A program made the position numbers and the translations under genes. A stretch of DNA of 13,584 nt from Bacillota bacterium. GTDB taxonomy: Bacteria; Bacillota; Clostridia; Christensenellales; SZUA-584. Each line of letters starts with the position of its first letter. Positions within the stretch are counted from its first letter, which is position 1. Shown here in pieces: positions 1 to 6,223 of this stretch. Location: the NCBI GenBank assembly GCA_023441905.1, contig JAEZNC010000148.1:1-13584 (forward strand). Reading direction: 5' to 3'. The notes beneath the pieces are model-generated. The model had not been told where the DNA came from and searched no databases. It saw only the letters and a program-made list of their open reading frames with translations.

Positions 1-45
1 AAAAAACAGCCTGATCATTGCATATTTTGGTGCGAAAACGAAGAT

Positions 46-1494
46 TTATCCGACCGGCACGTCTTTAAATTCGTACCGTTTCATCTCGATCACGCCGCCG
101 TCTATCGCATTGAGCACATAGGTGTCGTCGGGGTGGCTTTGATGCTTGTTGAGCACGGCGTTGTCGTTGCCGAAAGTTGATTCAAACACCCAGACAGGCA
201 CCATCAGCGCTTGATATTCATTATCTTTTACGCCGATGTAGCCCATACGCAGCTTTGCCGATGTGACGTCAACCTCAAAGTTCGACAAACCGAACGACTC
301 ATACATCGGGTTAAACGACTTCTTGTAAAAAATCTGATCCTTGAGCGCCTGCTGAATATCCTCAAACGGCAGCAGCGCCGCGTTGTCCGATACCGTTTCC
401 ACCACTTTGGCACAGCCGCCCCACGAGAACGATTCAATTCCGTCCGGCGATACATCGATTCTGACCGTTTCTTCTGTAAACGGCGGTGAATATACGGGCG
501 GTTCTTCTTCCAGTGAATAGCCGCCGCCCTCAATTTTGTATGCCGGAATACCGCCGCTCTGACGCGCGTATGTAAACCGATATCCGCATTTTTCGGGGAC
601 ATCGATCGATACAGCCTTTTCGGCTGTGACGAGCACGATATCTTTTATATCCAAATCATCAATGACTTGCTGCGCCATATTCTGAGCCTCTTCTTGCGTA
701 ATCTGGATCTTATCGAAAAGCGCACCCGCACCGGTCCATCCCGAATCTTCTTCCGCAAAGTCAAAGTCGGTGTTCTCATGATACATTGTTTCCGTGATGT
801 ACCAAAGCTTTTCGTCCCTGCCGTAACTGAAGCCGCACGAGCGCGAATTTCCCGTTAAATCATTGACTGCGGCCATGTTTCCTACGCTGCCGTCCTCATT
901 TTGATAGCAGACGGAAAGATAATTCTTACCCTTCTCCACATCATCATTTCCATACTCATCTTTTGGATATGTCAGTGTGGTATCGGTATAAATGATCGGC
1001 GAATCATCGGGCGCGGCATCGCGCTTTTTCTCCAGCTCTTTTACCCACGCTTTTGAATCCTCCGTCACCACGTATTCGCCGTCCACCTCTGTTCCTCTTT
1101 TCGCGAGGATGATCTCTGCGTCATAATCCGCTTTGGTTTGCACATGCGGCAGATAGAGCTTCGCGTCGCCCGCGAAATAATGCACCATCTCGTCAATCTG
1201 CTCTTGCGTAAACGGCTGCTGCTCGAGCTTCACAACGGGATACGCGTTCACATCGGGCACAATCACGTCCGTATCAATCACAATATTAAGCTTTTCACCC
1301 TCCACCGTTTCGCTCCAATGCGCGGGCGCTTCGTATGGCTTGACAGGCGCGGGTGTTGCCTGCATCTTTTCTTCGAGCTTGCCGTCCGCCTTGTTCACAA
1401 TAGCGGGTATCGCTGGCGTGGGCTGGCAGCCTGAAAGTATAAACAAAATCGATAAAACAAAAGCAAAGACACTGCTAAAAATGCGCTTTCTCAT
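46..1494 (-). CDS. Secreted lipoprotein, free copy of the M56 sensor domain (module B)
   Basis: This gene encodes a 482-residue predicted lipoprotein. The N-terminus has MRKR, a hydrophobic stretch, and a lipobox ILSGC with Cys at residue 23, so the mature protein should be anchored on the outer face of the membrane. The start is supported by GAGAAAGGA about 6 bases upstream. The mature part aligns along its whole length with the C-terminal domain of the neighbouring M56 protein (4054->1667). Shared blocks include TVEGEKL, YFAGD.KLYLPH, DSPIIYTDTTLTY, LLPF-E-(D/E)-I, VPVW and NAIDGG near the C-terminus. The signal peptide and upstream DNA instead resemble those of the lipoprotein at 6089->4575. 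The block pattern recalls clostridial lipoprotein families of unknown function such as DUF6034, but that assignment is from memory and untested. The role is unknown. I infer a competitor, partner or ligand carrier for the tethered sensor domain. Confidence 0.88.
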   Translation of the reverse strand: MRKRIFSSVFAFVLSILFILSGCQPTPAIPAIVNKADGKLEEKMQATPAPVKPYEAPAHWSETVEGEKLNIVIDTDVIVPDVNAYPVVKLEQQPFTQEQIDEMVHYFAGDAKLYLPHVQTKADYDAEIILAKRGTEVDGEYVVTEDSKAWVKELEKKRDAAPDDSPIIYTDTTLTYPKDEYGNDDVEKGKNYLSVCYQNEDGSVGNMAAVNDLTGNSRSCGFSYGRDEKLWYITETMYHENTDFDFAEEDSGWTGAGALFDKIQITQEEAQNMAQQVIDDLDIKDIVLVTAEKAVSIDVPEKCGYRFTYARQSGGIPAYKIEGGGYSLEEEPPVYSPPFTEETVRIDVSPDGIESFSWGGCAKVVETVSDNAALLPFEDIQQALKDQIFYKKSFNPMYESFGLSNFEVDVTSAKLRMGYIGVKDNEYQALMVPVWVFESTFGNDNAVLNKHQSHPDDTYVLNAIDGGVIEMKRYEFKDVPVG

Positions 1495-1560
1495 CGTATT
1501 CCTTTCTCCACACCACCGATATTAAGACGATTATCTCCAAAGTTTCTGATATGGCACGAA

Positions 1561-1608
1561 ATAAAAAATCTGCCGTGATATGCCATTTTCTTTAGCATAT
1601 ACGACAGA
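1561..1608 (-). terminator. Intrinsic terminator after the module B M56 gene
   Basis: On the minus strand, TCTGTCGTATATGC (1608-1595) pairs with GCATATCACGGCAGA (1583-1569) across an 11-base loop, with one bulge and a G-U pair. TTTTTTAT follows at once (1568-1561). It lies after the M56 stop and before the lipoprotein start. The same structure recurs at 6146-6192, after the other M56 gene. A dyad operator is an alternative reading because a promoter overlaps it. Confidence 0.72.
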
Positions 1609-1622
1609 CTCTCTATTGTCAA
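1594..1622 (-). promoter_or_regulatory. Promoter for lipoprotein 1494->46, embedded in the terminator arm
   Basis: Minus-strand TTGACA (1622-1617), a 17-base spacer and TATGCT (1599-1594). The -10 lies in the first arm and loop edge of the hairpin, so transcription would start in the loop near 1587 and leave a 5' leader of about 90 bases. The identical arrangement occurs at 6178-6206 before the paralogous lipoprotein, which supports real function. Confidence 0.6.
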
Positions 1623-1666
1623 CGATTTGTAATACCAACTTAATTTAGCGAATCCTTTGCTGTCGT

Positions 1667-4054
1667 TTAAAACCGCGGCAGCCCGATCTCGCCGCCGTCA
1701 ATCGCATTGATCACGCATGCATCGTTATATATTGTCTCCGTGTCGCCGCCGTTGTCGTAAGTGAATGTGCTTTCAACCACCCAAGCTGGAACGATCAGTG
1801 CCTGATTTGGGTTATCCTTCACGCCGATGTATGCCGCTCTGAGTTCAATCGACGTGATCTTTACCTCGGCCTTCTCACTCACATAGCCTCTGGTATAGAA
1901 CGATTTTCTGTATGATATGCTGTCTTTAACCACTTTTTGGATTTCCTCAAACGGCAGCAGCTTCGCGTTATCCGTCACCGTCTCGACAACGCGCGACTGC
2001 CCGATCCAAGTGAACCCTTTTATTCCGTCCTTTGACACCCAAAGCCTGACCGTTTCTTCTCCTATCGGGGACGCGTAGGCGGGCGGCTCTTCATCCTTGG
2101 AATAGCCGCCGCTCCGAAGCTCATAAACCGGAATGCCGCCGGCTTGCCGGGCAAAGTCGAGTATATAGCCGCTCTTTTCGGGTGCGTTCTGCACCACGAA
2201 CTTTTCGGTTGAAACAAGCATCATATCTTTGATATTAAAATCACTGAGTACTTGATTTGCCTTTTCCAGCGCCGCAGCCTTATCGGCCGCGAATGTGCTG
2301 AATAACTCACCCGCCCAGCTTGTTTGCTCACCCGTTTCTCCGAATTCGTCAGTGGCATCTTGGTACATCGATTCAGTCACGATATTATCAAAGTGACTTG
2401 TGAAGCTAAAATATGAGGATTTCCAGTTTTCCTCCGATTGATTGCCCGCGTATATTGCGCCCGGATAACCATCATCATTATCAAATTTGACAGAAAGAGA
2501 ATTCTTTCCGCTTTCCGTGACATCTTTGCCGTATATGTCTTTTTCATAGGTCAGTGTGGTATCGGTATAGATGATCGGCGAATCATCGGGTGCGTTTCTG
2601 CGCATGTTCTCGAGCTCACTGGCCCATTCTTCTGCTGATTCTTTATCTACGACTTCACCGTAAGCAATCCCGCGCTTCGCGTCGGCAATCTCATCATCGT
2701 ATTCTGCCTTAGTTCGGATATGCGGCAGATACAGCTTTTTATCCCCCGCAAAGTACTTTACCAGCTTATCGATCTGCTGCTGGGAGAACGCGAGCGTTTC
2801 CACCTTGATAACGGGATAAACGTTTGTATCCGGCAGCTGAATGTCGTTGTCAAAAACGATTCTCAGCTTCTCGCCTTCCACTGTTTCACGCCAGTGCGCA
2901 GGCGCTTCATATTGATACTCGTCTTCTGCTGTGCGGGAAATCGCTGTCAGTGTGCCGTCTGCCTTATCCAATTCCACAGGCTTTGCCGGTTGGCACGCGG
3001 TCAATACGCTCGCGCAGAGCATCAGCAATGCCGCACCTACGGCGGCGCAACGCCCGAGCGTATATGTTTTGGCCGTTTTGAACATGCCCGTGATGCGCTT
3101 TTCCATCGCCGAGCATCTGTGGCTCAGGGCCATCGCAGCGGCCAGCCGCTGTTCGTTTGCACTGCCCGCAAAATGCAGTATTGTATCGATATAGTCAAGT
3201 CGGCTGATAGACCCAGCCTTGAATACGCTGTGATCGCACGCGGTTTCGATATCGTCGCGGATCATCTTGAAGCACAGCCACGTGAGAGGGTTAAACCAGT
3301 ACACCACGCTGAGCAGATTCAAGCCCCATATCATCAGCAGATCGCCGCGCTTCAAGTGCGCCAGTTCGTGCAGCATGATGTGCCGAAGCGTTTTATTATC
3401 CAGCATCAGCGCATTTTCGGGCAGCATGAGACGGGGCCCGAGCGCCCCCATCATCATGGGCATGGCAAACGCCGACTGTACGCACAAACCGACGCGGCGT
3501 TTGATGCCGAGCAGCGCAGCGCACTCCGCTAATACCTCATTTAAATAGTCGGGTGTTTGCAGTTTCGCATGCCGGATGCGCCGCCGGATGTTCACCGTGC
3601 CGATTCCAAAAACCGCCAGCACAGTCAACAAACCCGCCGCCCAAACACCAAACACGAGCGTCATCCAGTCAGCCGCTGCCGCCGATGTCGGCGATGTCGT
3701 TTGATAGGCATGTTCTTCTTCTGCTAGATTGGCTGAATTCAATGCAATCTGGCCGGTTTCGGTATCCGTCTGCGGGACGGCTGACGGTCTATTGTCTTGA
3801 GATACGGTCATTGGAATATGGTCTCCCGTATCGGCGGGAGCTGCTGCAACGGTCTGCGGCGGAGCCAGCAGGCCAATATCGCTCTCGAAGCCGTATGGGA
3901 TCAGCAGCTTTATCACCACGAAAACCCAAAGCACAAGCATCAAGGCGGGCGAAAGACGCTTGCCGAACAGCCGTCTGACAATCAGCATGATGATGAAAAG
4001 CACCGAGAACACCGCCGCGTTGACGAGCAGCGCCATGAGCACATCTCTCGTCAT
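1667..4054 (-). CDS. BlaR1-like M56 membrane metallopeptidase with lipoprotein-type sensor domain (module B)
   Basis: This 795-residue protein is predicted to be a membrane-bound zinc metallopeptidase that relieves repression by its partner BlaI-family protein. Membrane segments lie near residues 5-28, 34-56 and 130-152. The protease region has H229-E-L-A-H233 and a downstream glutamate, E270, in an IETACD motif, the usual M56 zinc ligands. A last membrane segment (about 332-353) runs into LTAC-QP (Cys354), which has lipobox form. Residues from about 355 to the end are homologous to the free lipoprotein 1494->46 and lack any transpeptidase SxxK sensor region that I could recognise. BlaR1 proteins normally end in a penicillin-binding domain of about 250 residues, so this domain is longer and different. 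The start overlaps the repressor stop as ATGA, implying translational coupling; its own ribosome site is weak. The signal sensed is unknown. Confidence 0.9.
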   Translation of the reverse strand: MTRDVLMALLVNAAVFSVLFIIMLIVRRLFGKRLSPALMLVLWVFVVIKLLIPYGFESDIGLLAPPQTVAAAPADTGDHIPMTVSQDNRPSAVPQTDTETGQIALNSANLAEEEHAYQTTSPTSAAAADWMTLVFGVWAAGLLTVLAVFGIGTVNIRRRIRHAKLQTPDYLNEVLAECAALLGIKRRVGLCVQSAFAMPMMMGALGPRLMLPENALMLDNKTLRHIMLHELAHLKRGDLLMIWGLNLLSVVYWFNPLTWLCFKMIRDDIETACDHSVFKAGSISRLDYIDTILHFAGSANEQRLAAAMALSHRCSAMEKRITGMFKTAKTYTLGRCAAVGAALLMLCASVLTACQPAKPVELDKADGTLTAISRTAEDEYQYEAPAHWRETVEGEKLRIVFDNDIQLPDTNVYPVIKVETLAFSQQQIDKLVKYFAGDKKLYLPHIRTKAEYDDEIADAKRGIAYGEVVDKESAEEWASELENMRRNAPDDSPIIYTDTTLTYEKDIYGKDVTESGKNSLSVKFDNDDGYPGAIYAGNQSEENWKSSYFSFTSHFDNIVTESMYQDATDEFGETGEQTSWAGELFSTFAADKAAALEKANQVLSDFNIKDMMLVSTEKFVVQNAPEKSGYILDFARQAGGIPVYELRSGGYSKDEEPPAYASPIGEETVRLWVSKDGIKGFTWIGQSRVVETVTDNAKLLPFEEIQKVVKDSISYRKSFYTRGYVSEKAEVKITSIELRAAYIGVKDNPNQALIVPAWVVESTFTYDNGGDTETIYNDACVINAIDGGEIGLPRF

Positions 4055-4452
4055 GGCTGCTCACCGCCCTTCGCCTGCTCCAGCCGCTGCGCCATCTCCA
4101 ACAGCGCCTGCTTGTCGACATCCGAAAGCGGCGCGCTTTGCGCCATCGCCGCCACAAGCGCCCCCATCGAGGCTGTGCTGATGCGCGACAGCAGCGTTTC
4201 GCTCTCGCTGCGCAGCGCCTCCTCGCGCGTAATCAGCGGGCGGTAGAGCTTGTCGCGCAGGTTTTTATCCTCGTAGGCAATGAGTCCTTTTTCGAGCATA
4301 ATACGCAAATACGAGTGATACGTTTTGTAATGCCACGCGATATCGCCGCTTTCCTCCTGCACCGCGGATATGATCTCGCGCATCGTCTGCGGTGGCTTAT
4401 CCCACATCGCGCGCAGTATCGTCCACTCCGCGTCCAGCAGCTTTTTATCCAC
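4051..4452 (-). CDS. BlaI/MecI-family transcriptional repressor (module B)
   Basis: This 133-residue protein is a predicted winged-helix repressor that should bind the dyads just upstream of its own gene. The N-terminus reads DKKLLDAEWTILRAMWDKPP and is followed by TYHSYLRIMLEKGLI, the typical BlaI order of first helix, recognition region and wing. A C-terminal segment (about 95-128) would serve dimerisation. The start is GTG. It is chosen because it gives the same MDK-LLD beginning as the fragment at 10430 and because no ATG precedes it; the ribosome site is weak or distant (GGTGA at 6 bases, AAAGGA at 12). Around the position where BlaI of staphylococci is cut (Asn-Phe), this protein has a small and hydrophobic stretch (ALVAAM), so the cut site, if any, differs. 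Regulation is probably by autorepression and by its M56 partner. Confidence 0.9.
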   Translation of the reverse strand: MDKKLLDAEWTILRAMWDKPPQTMREIISAVQEESGDIAWHYKTYHSYLRIMLEKGLIAYEDKNLRDKLYRPLITREEALRSESETLLSRISTASMGALVAAMAQSAPLSDVDKQALLEMAQRLEQAKGGEQP

Positions 4453-4473
4453 GTCGTTTCACCGTCCTTTTTG

Positions 4474-4514
4474 TCTTATGATCATAAGATATCTTATATC
4501 TCAATAATATAAGA
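4474..4514 (-). promoter_or_regulatory. Operator cluster of module B (TCTTAT/ATAAGA half-sites)
   Basis: Two overlapping perfect palindromes share a half-site: TCTTATGATCATAAGA (4474-4489) and ATAAGATATCTTAT (4484-4497). A third, wider inverted pair uses TCTTATAT (4492-4499) and ATATAAGA (4507-4514) with 7 bases between. They cover the predicted transcription start and touch the -10 of the repressor promoter, the expected position for a repressor site. Assignment to the BlaI-family protein encoded just downstream is inferred from position. Confidence 0.72.
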
Positions 4515-4532
4515 CATTTTACGGTTTGTCAA
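4504..4532 (-). promoter_or_regulatory. Promoter of the module B repressor-M56 operon
   Basis: Minus-strand TTGACA (4532-4527), exactly 17 bases, then TATTAT (4509-4504), a near-consensus sigma-A promoter. Transcription would start near 4497, inside the palindrome cluster. The leader to the GTG start is about 45 bases. Confidence 0.8.
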
Positions 4533-4574
4533 CAGTTTCCTGTCATTTTATTTCCTTTTCATTTTTCATTCTAT

Positions 4575-6089
4575 TTAATACCGTCTTCTGGGTATCACAC
4601 TGCCGTCAATCGCATTAATAGTCAGTAACGAGTAAACATGATCATCGTCACGCATGCGCCACGGGTTTCGCTCAAAATTCTCGTCAAGAATGTATGTGTT
4701 GCTCTCACCCGTCGGGTAGTCGTCGCGGTAGTGATAGTACATGTCGCCGCAGACGTTCCAAACGGGTATCAGATAGTAGCTGTCCATATCATTTTGCTTT
4801 TCGATCAGCAAATACGATAACTGCAGCTTATTGACTTCGAGCCGCCGCGATACGATATCATTCACTTCGTATGCGTCCGCCTGCGCATCCCACATCGTCT
4901 GCACCTTAAGCTGATTAATAATGCGGCTCTTTATATCATCAAACGGCAGCAGCGCAGCATTATTCGTATCCTGCGCAATCACCTCTATGGGTGTCCAGAA
5001 GAATCCGCAAACGCCGTAATCATCGAGCGTGATGCTGATCGTCTCCTGCTGCGGCACGGCTCCCCTGTAATCGGCTCCAATGTTTTGATCAATACAACTG
5101 ACGATATTATCCTGCGGCACGCCGTCTATATGCCGTTTATAAACAAGCGTGTGCGATAAGTCACCGACTGTTTTGATGACGCCGTCCACCACCTCGTCCT
5201 GCGGCCCTGTGTATGCATCCACGAGCACAAAATCCAGCCCTATGCTCTTAAGCAGCGCATCTGCCCGTGTCTTGGCTTCGTCGAGCGAATAGCTGACGCC
5301 TTTCTTCTGCATCAAATTACCGTCTGCCACATTAAAAGCGATACCCGTACCAAAATCCCCATTGTTTGCGACAAATGTCATCTTACGTCCGTTATCCATC
5401 CAGCAGACGCCGTATATGCTCTCACAGCCCGCCGCGACGGCCTTGGCGCGCGCCTCGTCCGTCCATTCAAAACGGCCGCCGTCTTCCGCTTCCACCAGTT
5501 TGCCGCCGTATCGCTCCGCCGGTATCTGGTCTTCCATAAGGGCAAACTGCAAGTCCGCAGGTTCGAGCTTTAAGTCCTTTGGCGTGTTTTCATACTCGGC
5601 GTATAAATCCTTAAGTATGTCCTGATAGGCGCTCACCAGATTGTCGTATCCCTCGTCGATCGACATTTTAAGCTCTTCCTCGTAACTGTCGATGCTTTGC
5701 TGTATCTCGTCGCGGCTGCGGTATTCCCCGGGCTTATACAGAACCGCATCGCCGAGCAGCGCTTCACGCACAGCGTCCGCCTGCTGCTGTGTCACATGCG
5801 CTTTTTCCACCGTGTACACAGGCCACTGCGTCTGCTCGGGCACCACCACATCCGCATCAAATACGATGCTGTAGTTCTCCGGCAGGCCGTCAAATTCCAG
5901 CGTTACATGCGCCGGTGCGTCATACGATGGCGCTTCCTCACCGGTTTGCTCGGTCTGCGCCATGGCGGCTTTTAGCTTTTCTTCATCTCGCCCCACCACC
6001 ACCGGCTTATCGGGCGTGGGCTGGCAGCCTGCCAAAAGCAAAATTGATAAAACAAAAGCAAATGCGCTGCTCAAAATGCGCTTTTTCAT
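4575..6089 (-). CDS. Secreted lipoprotein, free copy of the sensor domain (module A)
   Basis: This 504-residue predicted lipoprotein begins MKKRILSSAFAFVLSILLLA followed by G-C, with lipobox LLAGC and Cys at residue 22. The reading frame stays open to an ATG at 6206, but the start at 6089 is preferred: it gives a clean signal peptide, has AAAGGA 5 bases upstream, and the 6206 ATG lies within the promoter. The mature N-terminus CQPTPDKPVVVG is identical to the sequence after the lipobox of the adjacent M56 protein (8839->6224). Later blocks VVPEQTQWPVYTVEKA, ALLPFDDI, LIPVW and LTINAIDGSVI mark the same domain family as the other three sensor domains, though the middle is much diverged. It is probably displayed on the cell surface. 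The function is unknown; I infer that it modulates or shares the signal with the M56 protein. Confidence 0.88.
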   Translation of the reverse strand: MKKRILSSAFAFVLSILLLAGCQPTPDKPVVVGRDEEKLKAAMAQTEQTGEEAPSYDAPAHVTLEFDGLPENYSIVFDADVVVPEQTQWPVYTVEKAHVTQQQADAVREALLGDAVLYKPGEYRSRDEIQQSIDSYEEELKMSIDEGYDNLVSAYQDILKDLYAEYENTPKDLKLEPADLQFALMEDQIPAERYGGKLVEAEDGGRFEWTDEARAKAVAAGCESIYGVCWMDNGRKMTFVANNGDFGTGIAFNVADGNLMQKKGVSYSLDEAKTRADALLKSIGLDFVLVDAYTGPQDEVVDGVIKTVGDLSHTLVYKRHIDGVPQDNIVSCIDQNIGADYRGAVPQQETISITLDDYGVCGFFWTPIEVIAQDTNNAALLPFDDIKSRIINQLKVQTMWDAQADAYEVNDIVSRRLEVNKLQLSYLLIEKQNDMDSYYLIPVWNVCGDMYYHYRDDYPTGESNTYILDENFERNPWRMRDDDHVYSLLTINAIDGSVIPRRRY

Positions 6090-6145
6090 CGTATTCCTTT
6101 CTCCACACCACCTGATTTGAGACGACTGTCTCGATATGCACAAAC

Positions 6146-6192
6146 AAAAAAATCTGCCGTCATATGCCACTTTCTTCAGCATATACGACAGA
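6146..6192 (-). terminator. Intrinsic terminator after the module A M56 gene
   Basis: Minus strand: TCTGTCGTATATGC (6192-6179), an 11-base loop, TGCCGTC-type returning arm GCATATGACGGCAGA (6167-6153), then TTTTTTT (6152-6146). Position and sequence match the hairpin at 1561-1608. It should end the repressor-M56 transcript before the lipoprotein gene. Confidence 0.72.
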
Positions 6193-6206
6193 TTCTCATA
6201 TGTCAA
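6178..6206 (-). promoter_or_regulatory. Promoter for lipoprotein 6089->4575, embedded in the terminator arm
   Basis: Minus-strand TTGACA (6206-6201), 17 bases, TATGCT (6183-6178), the same elements and spacing as at 1594-1622. The leader of about 80 bases contains GAGAC-AGTC-GTCTC (6132-6119), a small dyad that is only partly kept in the other copy. Confidence 0.6.
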
Positions 6207-6223
6207 GTATTGGCGTATATAGT

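Noticed and set aside
2720..3532. A 270-codon open frame on the plus strand inside the M56 gene.
   Set aside because: It is antisense to a well-supported protein with catalytic motifs, has no ribosome site or family resemblance, and consists of Arg/His/Gln-rich shadow sequence.
6090..6206. A longer N-terminus for the lipoprotein gene, starting at the ATG at 6206.
   Set aside because: The added 39 residues come from the hairpin and promoter region, there is no ribosome site, and the extension would bury the signal peptide. The paralogue starts at the matching inner Met.
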